Part shown: piece after piece, positions 28,946 to 39,005 of the stretch
Layout: each line of letters opens with the position of its first letter
Numbering within the stretch: the stretch's first letter is position 1
Origin: Bactericera cockerelli
Lineage: Eukaryota; Arthropoda; Insecta; Hemiptera; Triozidae
Direction: 5' to 3'
Length of the DNA: 64,000 nt
NCBI GenBank assembly: GCA_024516035.1
Contig: CM044958.1
Span: forward strand, 7,120,362-7,184,361
Position numbers and translations under genes: made by a program
Notes under the pieces: model-generated
What the model was told of the DNA's origin: nothing
The model's input: the letters and a program-made list of their open reading frames with translations, nothing else
The model's database searches: none

Positions 28946-29227
28946 CTAGCGGGTTACACCCGCCGCTTCGCCAGCCCACCAAACACACACAACGCACACA
29001 CACACCCACCCACACACACCCACCCACACACACACCACCAAACACACACATCCACACACACCCACACACACGCACACACCACACATACCACACCACACAC
29101 ACACCACACACACACCACACACACACCACACACACACACCACACACACACACACACCACACACACACACACCACCACACACACACACACACACACACACA
29201 CCACACACACACACCACACACACACAC

Positions 29228-29297
<70 letters not shown>

Positions 29298-29991
29298 ATA
29301 CACACACACACCACACACACACACACCACACACACCACACACACCACACACACCACACACACACCACACAAAATGTCATTTAGGTTTGAAAAAAAACCTG
29401 AATATTTTTTGTCGCCCATCTATTTTCTGGCCTTCCCCGGCGTAGCTCAAGAATGGCTCATCAGAATTTCGCGATCAATATGTCAAATGAAAGCCTAAAC
29501 CCTTGCCTAAAACTTTCTCGCTCTGAGTTGATAGGTCGTCACTTCAAATTTCGAGAAAAAATGTCATTTAGGTCAAAAAACGTGAATATTTTACATGTTA
29601 CCCATCCATTTTTTTACCTTACCCGGTGTAGCTCAAGAACGGCTCATCAGAAATTCGCGATCGATATGTCAATTGAAAGCTCAAGCCCTTGCCTAAAACT
29701 TTCTCGCTTTGAGTTGATAGGTCGTCGCGACAAATTTCGAGAAAAAATGTCATTTATGTCAAAAAACGTGCATTTTTTTGCGTCACCCATCCATTTTTAT
29801 CCTTACTCATTGTAGCTTAACCTCAGGGAGATATAATCTAGCCTAGAAGAATTTCCTGATCCAAGCGGACCTATGTGCAAAATTTCAGGTTTCTCGGTCA
29901 AACGGTGTGGATTTGTATAAAGAACATACATACACACATACACACATACATACATACACACATACAGACAGCTTTCTTTTATAGATATAGA
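28946..29991 (-). mobile_element. Helitron-like element, upstream tandem copy, uninterrupted
   Basis: Minus strand: preceded by A, starts TCTATATCTATAAAAGAAAG at 29991 and ends GCGGGTGTAACCCGCTAG at 28946. It carries the same microsatellite and 182-bp units as the neighbouring copy, with only a handful of differences over the ~570 bp I compared (for example GTTGCCC/GTCGCCC, CCGGCG/CCGGTG). It is non-autonomous. Confidence 0.85.
28981..29370. repeat. Compound (CA)n / CACACC microsatellite
   Basis: Same type and location within the element as 24359-24800 but with a different internal pattern, including a pure CA run at 29234-29296. The His/Thr and Cys/Val frames are artefacts. Confidence 0.97.
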
Positions 29992-31030
29992 TTTTGTACA
30001 TTTAGTACAGCTTCTCACTGTCTGTTTTGATTGTTTCAAGTTCAACTAGGAGTTCAATGTGCTTCCATACTTGTTTCCTATATTTTGTTTTCTATTTCTG
30101 CATATTTGTTTCATGTTTGTTTTCGATGCCATTGTTGTTATGAAATCCATGATATTATTTTTCGTGGAACTGTTTGTGGCCATGTGTTCAATGTTTCATC
30201 CATATTTACGACTTTCGGTGAACTCTGGGATTCGAACGTGGTTTGTTGTTTTGTTTTTCATAGTTGTTGTTTTATTAGTCGTGTTAGTAAGTACCATTAA
30301 TTCTAATTATTGTAATTAGACTAAACAGATGCGGTACCAGCTATGTAGCACCAAAGCACTATAAAAGAAAACGTGGGTAACCTTAACAGGGTTGACATTT
30401 TGAAACGCCTAATAATAAAGCTATAAATTGTGCATTCAAGTACGAGTTCCAGAACCAACCAACCTCAACCACGGGGAAGAGATTGACCAATGGCCATCAA
30501 TAGTAGGTTTGGGAAAAAGGAGAGACCATTCTAGAGATCACCCATTCTGTAGAGAGTTCATTCTGGAGAGAATTCAAAGGGACTTTTAATAACAACAGTT
30601 CAACCGTAGACCAAACTCTCCAGTAACATCAGAAAAAAAAAGAAAAAAACAAACAAAAATCCTCAAAAATTCTCTTTCCACAATGGCCTAAGATGCTAAA
30701 TTTGGAATTTCAAAAGAAAAAAAAAAAAAAAATACCCCCTATCATCCCCAAAAGTCCTTAATGGGGTAATCCTTTTAGAAATTTACCCATATCTACTTTA
30801 CCTTTTAGCAATCTGGCCCTCCAGGATTTAACCTGACATATGCAGACTCAGTTTGGGCTATTGGTCGCCATATTGCTTTCCATTTCACTGCATTGTTTCC
30901 CTGTAGATATTCAGTTCCATTATTGTGTGCGACGCTTTGCTCCCTGGGGCCTCAGCAAACTACTGAGATCAGAGAGTTCCGGAGCATTTTTGGATAAAAA
31001 TTGTCGAAAAGGCCTTCAGATCCCATTGTT
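29992..31030. other. No recognisable gene
   Basis: AT-rich with A-rich patches (30630-30660, 30712-30732). Small frames at 30031-30319 and 30840-31030 lack motifs. Confidence 0.45.
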
Positions 31031-31046
31031 TCTCCTTCCCACCTCT

Positions 31047-31086
<40 letters not shown>

Positions 31087-31245
31087 TTCTCTCTCTGTCT
31101 TTCTCTCTCCCTTTCTCTCTTTCTCTCTCTCTTGTATTTTTCTCTCTCACTAACTCTCTCTTTTTCTTCCGCCCTCTCTATCTCTCACACCGGATTTTTC
31201 TCTTTATCGTTCCGTATCTATCTTTCTTTCTCTCTGTGACCTGGT
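31031..31245. repeat. Pyrimidine tract with CT arrays
   Basis: CT and CTTT words throughout; the Ser/Leu frame is compositional. Confidence 0.85.
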
Positions 31246-31300
31246 CCATCACCTTGATCTAGGTTCGAATTCTGGCGGAGTCGGAATTTTACACCCTTCT
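31235..31300 (+). mobile_element. Fragment of a tRNA-like SINE (B box only)
   Basis: TCTAGGTTCGAATTCTGGCG and GAGTCGGAATTTTACACCC hold a B box with a possible SINE body. The A box is lost or replaced by CT repeats. Confidence 0.35.
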
Positions 31301-31600
31301 TCCCATAGGTACCTATTTGTTCCTCACTTTCCTTTTCATCTTTTTCCCCTCCTCTTAAACTAACCCCTCCCCCTCCTCTCGCTCCTAACTCTTCCTCCCC
31401 TTATCCTCCTTCTCATCCTTCCTCAAATAATCGAATGTCAAAGTTGTTTTCATCCTCGTTAACATGGTAATTAAAACTCCTCCTTCTTCCTCCACTCTCT
31501 CCCCCTATTCCTCCACCTCCTCCTCCCCCTCCTCCTCCCCCTCCCTCTCTTTCCCTCCCTCCTCCTCCTTCTCTCCCTCCCCCTCATATTAATTTATGAG
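31301..31600. repeat. Pyrimidine-rich tract
   Basis: CTCCTCC and TCCCCCTCC words in two blocks; no gene. Confidence 0.8.
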
Positions 31601-32428
31601 TAGCATGAAAGGTTTTCCTGTATAAGACACAGTGGGCATGTGAATGGGCGGGGTTGTATGTTAATTTATGCTGACCCCTGGTGTATCGTAATGGGTATTT
31701 GAGAGTTTGTAAATGTTTGGATGTGTTGGGATTCCAAATTTCGGATCAATCTCTTTACCCAGGACTTTATATTTAAATGTTCTACTTGTTCCACTCTTTC
31801 TTTTCACAAACCTCCCACGGGTGGGTGAGGTTATATTTCAGTATTATCCGCATTCAATTTTGTCAAGTCTACCAAACTGTTGTACAAAATATTGCGACAT
31901 TTTAGCAAATCTATACCGACCGACCTCAGTAGCTTGATCGATTTTTTTTTAAACCAACTGCGACTTTTGTACTATTAGGTATAAAATGTTATAGTCGTAG
32001 TTTGAGATTTTTATAACCTCGTTAATTAGTTATTTGTTACATTTGGACCCCTCTTTTGTACTTAAATAATTTATAACCTTATCGGAAACAATATAATATT
32101 TTTATAATTATAATTCCTTAGCACGGGTTTTTTATCTTTTTTTAAGGGTATACTTACCTTACCCTTATTGTCTGTCGATGAAGTTTATTAGTAAAAAAAA
32201 AATATATAATAACAATATCCTAACTTTTCTTCTCTCTTACATCCCTCTCCCTCATACAAGTATATCAGCAAAATTAGCATTTCCACCCAACCCGTCAACA
32301 AAATATGGACCGGATATTCACAAGGAAAAATGCTGAATACATGCATAATAATCATCACTCCCTCTATGTGTGAAGTACATATCAGATTCAAATGTCTCGT
32401 TCCGAGATTCGTAATTTGTGGATCAGAT
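31601..32428. other. No recognisable gene; short SINE trace
   Basis: CGACCTCAGTAGCTTGATCG at about 31920-31940 is the very start of a family T SINE that breaks off into a T-run. The remainder is AT-rich with no gene. Confidence 0.45.
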
Positions 32429-32765
32429 CAAATAGAAAGTAAAACACGGAGTGAATAGAAAGTAGATGAAATAGAAAGTATAAGAAGGAGGGAATAGAAA
32501 GTGATTTAGATGAAATAGAAAGTAACTCACGGAGTGAATAGAAAGTAGATGAAATAGAAAGTATAAGAAGGAGGGAATAGAAAGTGATTTAGATGAAATA
32601 GAAAGTAAAAGAAGGAGGGAATAGAAGTGATGTAGATGAAATAATAAATAAAAGAAGGAGGGAATAGAAAGTGATGTAGATGAATTAGAAAGTAAAAGAA
32701 GGAGGGAATAGAAAGTGATGTAGACGAAATAGAAAGTAAAAGAAGGAGGAAATAGAATAGAATTT
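32429..32765. repeat. 44-bp minisatellite rich in AATAGAAAGT
   Basis: Unit TAGATGAAATAGAAAGTAAA, AGAAGGAGGGAATAGAAAGT, GATG repeats about six times; the first part has a longer compound period containing CTCACGGAGTG. It is G/A-rich with no coding sense. Confidence 0.85.
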
Positions 32766-33030
32766 AAAAAGAGTAAAAAACGACAATTAATTAAAAGTGA
32801 GAGTACTAGAAAGTAAAAATAGAAAGTTGAATAGAAAGTGAAAGAGCGGAGAGGTAAGGTGGAGAAAGAGAGTTGGGGAGAAAGGAATTAGCATATTATT
32901 ATTGTTTGTACAATTTCGTGACAAGGGCTGACAGGGTCACTTTCCATTTCTATATGACAGGATTGTACCATCCCTTTTCCGGCGGAATGAAACTCATTTA
33001 AAATTCTTGATTATTCCTTATACCTATTTA
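32766..33030. other. No recognisable feature
   Basis: AAGTA-rich continuation fading into AT-rich DNA. Confidence 0.4.
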
Positions 33031-33195
33031 TTAAATTACAATAGTACTCTTTAGTGGAAGGTAACCACCAGGCGAGGTTAATGCTCAAAGCGTTTTTTAC
33101 CACCGAATCCTCAGCGTCTTATTATTATGAAAAATGCATGCATCTGGTGGGATTCGAACGAATGTTTCCTGTATTACCAGACCAGCACCTTAATA
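33031..33195 (-). mobile_element. Family S SINE, truncated
   Basis: The minus-strand body reads ATTCGTTCGAATCCCACCAG (B box), GATGCATGCATTTTTCATAA and GCATTAACCTCGCCTGGTGG, TTACCTTCCACTAAAGAG. The TTTGAGTTTGTGACC module is deleted. Confidence 0.7.
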
Positions 33196-33349
33196 TCAAT
33201 CAATATATTTATTTGTACAAATTATGCAGGAGTTTGTCGTACAAAGCAAAATTAAAATATTAAAGTCACAGTTATTTTAGGAATTCAGCTTTATGCTTGT
33301 ATTGTATGTTTGTATTTTATGCTTGTATGTATTACTAAACTTTTTCTGT

Positions 33350-33430
33350 ACCTACTTGAGATTCGAACCACCGACCTCCAGGTTATAAGTCCGCCTCCTT
33401 ATCGATCAAGCTTCTCAATTTAGTAATACA
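33350..33430 (-). mobile_element. Family T SINE head
   Basis: Minus strand: AGCTTGATCGATAAGGAGGC, GGACTTATAACCTGGAGGTC, GGTGGTTCGAATCTC: A box, TAT at the anticodon position, and B box. Confidence 0.75.
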
Positions 33431-33439
33431 TACTCTTAC

Positions 33440-33600
33440 TAACCGACCCGACCTCCGTAACTCGATCCATACGGTGGACTTGTAACCTAGAGGTCGGTGG
33501 TTCAAGTCCCATGCCGTGTTAAGCAAAGGTTCAGCAAAAGCGAGTTTGAGTAGTTATGACGTCACGTCAGTGATTAACACAACTATGATGACTACAGACT
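33440..33600 (+). mobile_element. Family T SINE, nearly complete
   Basis: CGTAACTCGATCCATACGGT, GGACTTGTAACCTAGAGGTC, GGTGGTTCAAGTCCC, then the body GCAAAAGCGAGTTTGAGTAG, GTCAGTGATTAACACAACTA and ATGATGACTA. It lies tail to head with the inverted copy at 33350-33430. Confidence 0.8.
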
Positions 33601-34310
33601 ATTGCTATAGCTTTCACAAATTCTACAAATTTCACAAATTCTCTCTGAATAAAGTGTTTGTCCTATAGTTCATGTTAAAATAAAAATAATATATATATTA
33701 TATATGTAGTATATACTTACTACACTATAATAATAAGAAGCTTTGGCATTAGATTCGTCGTTGTCAATGAACCTTAGACATCTATGTACCAGGTATCTAC
33801 ATGTAGACAAGGAACTTATGTACATATATACTCCGAAATTTCGATTGATGAGTCGAAATCCCGATGTTGAGTTTCAATTTCTCTCATTTTGAAGGATGAT
33901 ATTCATTTTCTTTCCCGCATTACGTCAGCTAATGTGACGGTACTAAACCCCTGACAAAAGACCGCACCCCCAGCAATATTCGGGATCTTTTTCTTTTGGT
34001 TTTCGATTTGATGTAAAAATGATGTGTACTGTACCTCTTTTTTCTGAGACGTATTTTTCTTTTGAAATATTATTCTGGGGGAAATGTGCAATTTACACGC
34101 TTTCAAAAAAAAGAAGAAGAAAAGAAAAACGCATCTTTTGAATCTCTAAAAAAAATGGTGGAGACGCCGGATTACAAGGTATGATCTGTTGTAATTATAT
34201 TTGCTCAAGTAAATTCAGCAAAATCTTCTATCAAGTGTGAAAAAAATATGTCGGGGAGAAAAATGTATAAAGGACAGGGTGTCGGAAAAGGTGTTTGAAC
34301 TTGAAGACCT
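33601..34310. other. No recognisable gene
   Basis: AT-rich with short TA repeats near 33690. ACAGGGTGTCGGAAAAGGTG at about 34275 resembles a mariner-type end but is alone. Confidence 0.4.
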
Positions 34311-34311
34311 T

Positions 34312-34912
34312 GCACTGGTAGTCAAGTGGTTAACGCGTTAGTCTGGACCCCTGGGTAGCGTAGGGATCCGTTGGTTCGAATTCTACCCAGTGCATGACTT
34401 TGTCCTCATTAATTTGAGTTTGTGACCACATAATAATATGCATTGGTAGTCAAGTGGTTAACGCGCTAGTCTGGTAATCCAGGTAGCGTAGGGATCTGTT
34501 GGTTCGAATTCTACCCAGTGCATGACTTTATCCTCATTAATTTGAGTTTGTGACCACATAATAATATGCATTGGTAGTCAATTGGTTAACGCGCTAGTCT
34601 GGTAATCCAGGTAGCGTAGGGATCTGTTGGTTTGAATCCTATACCCAGTGCATGACTCTTTCCTCATTAATTTGAGTTTGTGACCACATAATAATATGCA
34701 TTGGTAGTCAAGTGGTTAACGCGCTAGTCTGGTAATCCAGGTAGCGTAGCGATCCGTTGGTTCGAATTCCACCCAGTGCATGAATTTTTCCTCATTAATT
34801 TAAGTTTGCGACCACATAATAATGAGAATCTGCGGGATAGCTGGTATAGAAAATGCTTTGAGCACTAACCTCGTCTGGTGGTTACCTTCACAAAAAAAGT
34901 GTTATTATTATT
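34312..34912 (+). mobile_element. Tandem tetramer of a family S SINE
   Basis: Three 128-130-bp units (34312-34439, 34440-34567, 34568-34697) each hold a full tRNA-like head (GGTAGTCAAGTGGTTAACGC, GTAGCGTAGGGATC, GGTTCGAAT) and the first body module to GTGACCACATAATAATATG. The fourth unit (34698 on) continues into the full tail (GAAAATGCTTTGAGCACTAA, CTCGTCTGGTGGTTACCTTC) and TTATTATTATT. The module junctions are uniform. Confidence 0.9.
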
Positions 34913-35130
34913 TGTCATGGTAGCTTCCGGTTTTAATGGTCGGGTCGAGATCCGCCTGCTTGGTTGTATTGCGTAGGGGTTTACCCTCCATTTGCTGGAA
35001 ACTTAAAAACACGCTGCTCAATTTTTTCATTTATTTATTTTAATGTTCCTAAGTAGGGCCCCACTATGTACAAATCAATCTCACACAACCAAAATAAAAA
35101 CAAGTAAAATGTGTATTGTGTGCATAATAT
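34913..35130. other. Unassigned, with an inverted central-domain trace
   Basis: GGGGTTTACCCTCCATTTGC and TGGAAACTTAAAAACACGCT at 34976-35015 are the 5S/Y SINE central domain on the minus strand. The rest is AT-rich. Confidence 0.5.
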
Positions 35131-35358
35131 ACAGTCGAACCTGGATTTAAAAGAACTCAAGGGATAAGAATTTGTTTTTATATCCAGTTTTTTCTTATAA
35201 ACCGGTTATTTTCTCTTATAGTGAGGTAAATTTTACTTGAAATTTTTCTCTTATATCCAGTTTCTCTTATAAAGATGCTGTCTTCCCTTAGAGTGAGGTG
35301 AATTTGACTTGAAATTTGTTCTCTTATATCCAGTTCTCTAATATTCAGGTTTTACTAG
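35131..35358. mobile_element. Possible pogo/Tigger-like MITE
   Basis: Begins ACAGTCGAACCTGGATTTAA, similar to CAGTCGAACCTCGATA-type ends of pogo-like elements, and ends near TTCAGGTTTTACTAG, a weak inverted match. Inside, a module of about 80 bp with GTGAGGTAAATTTTACTTGA and CTCTTATATCCAGTTT is repeated twice. Confidence 0.45.
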
Positions 35359-36170
35359 ACGCACTTTTTATATATAAAAAAGTACGAAAAAATAATAAGA
35401 ATTTCTTCGACACTCTGTGTATTTCAGAGTGTCGTGGAGCATCTTCAATTTTCCAAGCCTTTGAATTCCAAGTTGTCTTTTCTTCTGCAGACATGTCTCC
35501 CCTCGTGATTCCTTGCACATTTCCCTGTGCGTTAGCAAGTGGATTCATCTTGGCGTGGCAGTCTATCAAAGAAGGCTGAGAAGAAGAGTACATACAAAGA
35601 ATTTACTGCAGAGATAAACGATGTCTTGGTTGTTGTTTTTGTTGATGTTTGTAGTTGTTGTTGGTTAGTTGTTGTTGTTGTTGACGTTTGTAGAACGTTG
35701 TTAAAGTTGTTAATGTTGTCTCTCTGTCTTTCCTACATAATTTCCCTCTACATGTATCCCTTTCTCCAAATTTCTCTCTCATTTCCATTCTATTTTTCTC
35801 TTTTACTCTTTTTTATCTCCTTTTCTCACTCTCTCTCTCTTTCTCTCGCCCTGCCTCCCTCATTTACTATCTACAATGACGGTCACTGCTATTTCGACCT
35901 TGTTCATTCACCCAAAGGTCGCTCGTACAAACCTTTGAAAGATTTCCTGTGCCTCGTTAAAATTCATAGAAAATTTACGATCCTCTGATGTTTTTGCTGG
36001 TCAAAGGAAATGGAGGTCATTCTACTCAAGGGTCTAGGTGACGCTCGATTTCAGGCCTTTGCTAGGCCTATAAGGTACAGATATGCAAATGCTATTGTGT
36101 TCAGTGGAGACACTTTTACATACAGGGTGGCTTTCATTGACGTAGATAGTAAAAATCTAACGCTCAAAAC
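35359..36170. other. No recognisable gene; (GTT)n and pyrimidine patches
   Basis: GTTGTTGTT repeats at 35625-35720 and a CT-rich patch at 35740-35865. The frame at 35316-35579 has no recognisable motif. Confidence 0.45.
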
Positions 36171-36205
36171 GTTTTTTTTTTGGGGGGGGGGGGGGGGGGG
36201 CTGAA
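36171..36205. repeat. Poly(T)-poly(G) homopolymer junction
   Basis: A run of about ten T is followed directly by about nineteen G, just before the inverted 5S-type SINE tail. Confidence 0.9.
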
Positions 36206-36410
36206 CGTCGCATTCAACTGCATGGTCATATCACGACGGGGGTGTTACCATCCATTCGCAGGAAACTCACAAACCTGCTAATCACATTAACCTTACCCAG
36301 CCTGAGTGGGCCGGGAATAGGCAGGATCACTTATCTTGAATGCGATGGAACGAATCTTGGAATTCTTCTATTCGAACCAATCTGAACTTTAACAGAACTT
36401 CCATCTTGAA
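36200..36410 (-). mobile_element. 5S-type SINE tail and central domain, head lost
   Basis: Minus strand: CCCACTCAGGCTGGGTAAGG, GCAGGTTTGTGAGTTTCCTG, CGAATGGATGGTAACACCCC and CGTCGTGATATGACCATGCA then GTTGAATGCGACGTT. No 5S head can be recognised on its upstream side. Confidence 0.65.
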
Positions 36411-36770
36411 TCCTCGTTTACCAGGTACCAATAAGCTGCAAAAGTTGTGTCAAGAAACGAACGATCACCTAATTCAATATTTTTCTTCGTAAACTTTTTT
36501 TCAGCCTTATCCGACTTTTACTTTGGTGTGACAGCTTTTCCAGAAAACTTGTTGTTGATAATTCCCTCTAACCTTTTGTACATTTCAAACATCTCCAGGC
36601 TTATCTCATGCTCCCCCTCCAACTTCTTGCTAACAGCTTTTTTTCACTTTTGAACTTTTTTACCTCCTTCCTCCGTACTTTTCTTTAAAAATAATTTCGT
36701 TTTCTGTTACCTTGCTTCCTCGGATCTCGGAGATAGATCTCCAGGCAGATGTGGCTTGTTTTTACTCGTG
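36411..36770. other. No recognisable gene
   Basis: Small frame at 36447-36653 without motif. Confidence 0.4.
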
Positions 36771-36774
36771 AAAG

Positions 36775-37258
36775 TTTTAATAATAGTAATAGTCTTTGGT
36801 GCAAGGTAACCACCAGGCGAGGTTAATGCTCAAAGCATTTTCTATTAACCCTCAGAGTCTTATTATTGTCTGATCACAAACTCAAGTTAATGAGGATAAA
36901 TTCCTGCGTTGGGTGGGATTCGAACCAACGGATCCCTTCGCTGCCTAGATCAGCGGTCGGCAACCTTTTGAACTACGCGGACCCCTAGCTTATCTCGAAA
37001 AAATTTAAGGGACCCCCCACCCCCACAGGTTTGGACTTGCATGCGGATGCTAAACATAGAATTTATGATTTATGATTCTTTATATTTATGATTCGATTTC
37101 ATAAGCTATTTTTCTTCTTCTTTTTTTAAATCTTGAAATGGCTTTGCGGACCCCCAATTTAGCTCTCGCGGACCCCCGGGGGTCCGCGGACCCCAGGTTG
37201 CCGACCGCTTGCCTAGATTACCAGACTAGCGCGTTAACCACTTGACTACCTGTACCAA
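36775..37258 (-). mobile_element. Family S SINE split by a hAT-type MITE
   Basis: The minus-strand head at 37258-37211 (TACAGGTAGTCAAGTGGTTA, ACGCGCTAGTCTGGTAATCT) and the rest at 36950-36775 (GGATCCGTTGGTTCGAATCC, TTTGAGTTTGTGATC, GCATTAACCTCGCCTGGTGG) join exactly if the insert at 36951-37210 and one 8-bp duplication are removed. Confidence 0.85.
36951..37210. mobile_element. 260-bp hAT-type MITE
   Basis: Ends CAGCGGTCGGCAACCT and AGGTTGCCGACCGCTT are inverted repeats; the flanks GCCTAGAT at 36943-36950 and 37211-37218 are an exact 8-bp target duplication, the hAT hallmark. CGCGGACCCCC-type words recur near both ends. It encodes nothing. Confidence 0.92.
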
Positions 37259-37339
37259 AGTTGTCTGTATTGAGAATAGTTAGGTGGGATTTTGTGAAGT
37301 TTTCTCAGCTATGGTGACGCAGAAGTAACGTATTCTAGG

Positions 37340-37460
37340 GTAACGACTTCAGTAGATTGATAGATAAAGCGGCGGACTTGTAACCTGGAGGTCGGTGGTT
37401 CAAGTTCCAAGTTAAGGAAATACATATTTAGTAAAGCGAGTTTGAGAAGTTGTGAGGTTC
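37340..37460 (+). mobile_element. Family T SINE
   Basis: TTCAGTAGATTGATAGATAA, AGCGGCGGACTTGTAACCTG, GAGGTCGGTGGTTCAAGTTC, body TTTAGTAAAGCGAGTTTGAG, AAGTTGTGA. The 3' end is cut. Confidence 0.8.
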
Positions 37461-37479
37461 ATTCTATTTTGTTTGACAA

Positions 37480-37730
37480 ATAACCAAACATAAATCTGGT
37501 TTAACGTCCTGATTTGAGACACGCAGGACGATCGTTTTATCCTCCATTCGTTGAAGATCGTACCAGCTATACCTACATGAAAGTTACCCAGCCTGGGTAG
37601 GACCGGCAATGTCAGCCTCACGTGTTCGGAGGGAACAGAATTTTCAGTCCGAAAAGTCTGCACTAACCGAGAATCGAACTCAGGATCTCTGGACTACGGG
37701 CAGTAGTCCTCTACGTCACGGAGGCTGACT
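37480..37730 (-). mobile_element. Family Y SINE
   Basis: Minus strand: head AGCCTCCGTGACGTAGAGGA, CTACTGCCCGTAGTCCAGAG, B box GAGTTCGATTCTCGG, then CCGGTCCTACCCAGGCTGGG, the central domain, and CAAATCAGGACGTTAAACC. Confidence 0.75.
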
Positions 37731-38235
37731 TCTCTTCTCATAGTTATTCTTACAATGAAATTTCCGAGCGTCTTCCTTTCAAAGTTGTTGTATAAATCAA
37801 CTGTCTCTTTCTTTGTACAGGCATTCTTCACACCTCGGCCGAGGATCTAGACTTTCCTCCACTAGTATTTCCATGAAGAAGCATTGTGTGGAGGTGTCAC
37901 AGGCCGGAACAGTCCCCCCCCTCCTCCTGTTGTACACCTCTTGAAAAATATTCAAGCAGGATCTTCCCTTATATAAAAAAAAAAAAACATTTTGATGAGC
38001 TCCCCCGAGTACTTAATGTATATCTCCGTAGCATAAATTAATTTTCAGCAGAAAGTCACCCTCGTTTCCCCAAGGGGGGGGGGGTGAAAAGTCACCCTTT
38101 GGGAGGGTGACAGAAAAACACTTAAAGGAGTGAAGTGTGGTAAGTGTGAGAAGTCTACGGTGGTTGGGGAAGTTGAATTCCTGGAGTCTGGAAATTCCTG
38201 GAGTTGAGAGTCCTAATGCTTTCTACCGACCACAT
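37731..38235. other. No recognisable gene; homopolymer patches
   Basis: A-run at 37975-37987, G-run at 38074-38083. A pair of GTCACCCT / AGGGTGAC words forms a small inverted repeat near 38090-38110. No gene. Confidence 0.45.
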
Positions 38236-38236
38236 T

Positions 38237-38435
38237 AGTCGGTCCCGGTAGCTCAGTGGTAAAGGCGGTACTCTGTGAATCCAGAGATTCCAGAGGTCGT
38301 GCGTTTGAAACCTAGCCGGGACATGACAAGTTATTTGGGATTTTTACCACATAATAATACGTCTTGGACTTACTGCTTGAATAATGGGACTTTAGTAGTC
38401 TTAATCGGGCAGCAGAAATAAAGTGATATTATTAG
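38237..38435 (+). mobile_element. Family G SINE, complete
   Basis: tRNA-like head from GGTCCCGGTAGCTCAGTGGT to CTAGCCGGGAC, with the acceptor ends pairing and a B box GCGTTTGAAACC. Body: ATGACAAGTTATTTGGGATT, TTTACCACATAATAATACGT, and a 3' module ending CAGAAATAAAGTGATATTAT. A second tail-only copy is at 43688-43830. Confidence 0.8.
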
Positions 38436-38544
38436 CTTGATCGCTGTCGCACAGGACTCGTAAGCTGGTTTTCGGTTGTTTGCATCCTGAACATGATGAC
38501 GATGAGCCTTCGTTGTCGCCTTTGCAGGCAGAGGTTTCCTTTGT

Positions 38545-38670
38545 GTTCATCACTTTTGTGATATCACAACTAGTCAAACTTGCTTTACTAAAACCCGGAC
38601 TTGATCAACCGACCTTCAGGTTTCAAGTCCTCCGCCTTATCGATCAAGCTACTGGGGTCGGTGAAGTAAG
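38545..38670 (-). mobile_element. Family T SINE
   Basis: Minus strand: ACCCCAGTAGCTTGATCGAT, AAGGCGGAGGACTTGAAACC, TGAAGGTCGGTTGATCAAGT, then TTTAGTAAAGCAAGTTTGAC and TAGTTGTGATATCAC. Confidence 0.8.
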
Positions 38671-39005
38671 TGGTAACTAGAGGCCTTACTATTTCCATCA
38701 GCCAGGACTTTTTCACCCTGTAAGACCTCGTCGCAGCATATACTAATTCTCAATGATATACTACTACATACATATACAATATATACATATGTATACTAAT
38801 TCTCAATGATCACCATTAGTCTGGAAAAGCAACTGGCTGAAATTTTAATATCAGCCTGAAAAAAAGCTTAATGCACACCTTATGAAAGCTTATACAATAT
38901 AAAAAGTAATGTGTTTTGTACACTTTATTATGTGCCCCTGCTGTGTGCCCCATTTATCCCCTTTTTGTACGATTTTAGTTTTCGCCCCCTTTGTCCCTTG
39001 TGTCC
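38671..39005. other. No recognisable gene
   Basis: TATACTAATTCTCAATGAT occurs twice (38740 and 38794), a short local duplication. Nothing else. Confidence 0.45.

Noticed and set aside
24323..29991. LTR retrotransposon with the two 1-kb repeats as LTRs
   Set aside because: The repeats begin TC and end hairpin-CTAG, the enclosed protein is a LINE with an APE endonuclease and no gag, protease or integrase, and the two repeats abut each other at 28945/28946 instead of flanking the coding region as LTRs would.
34312..34912. CRISPR-like array
   Set aside because: The 128-bp repeats have no variable spacers between them; they are SINE heads with Pol III boxes in a eukaryotic genome.
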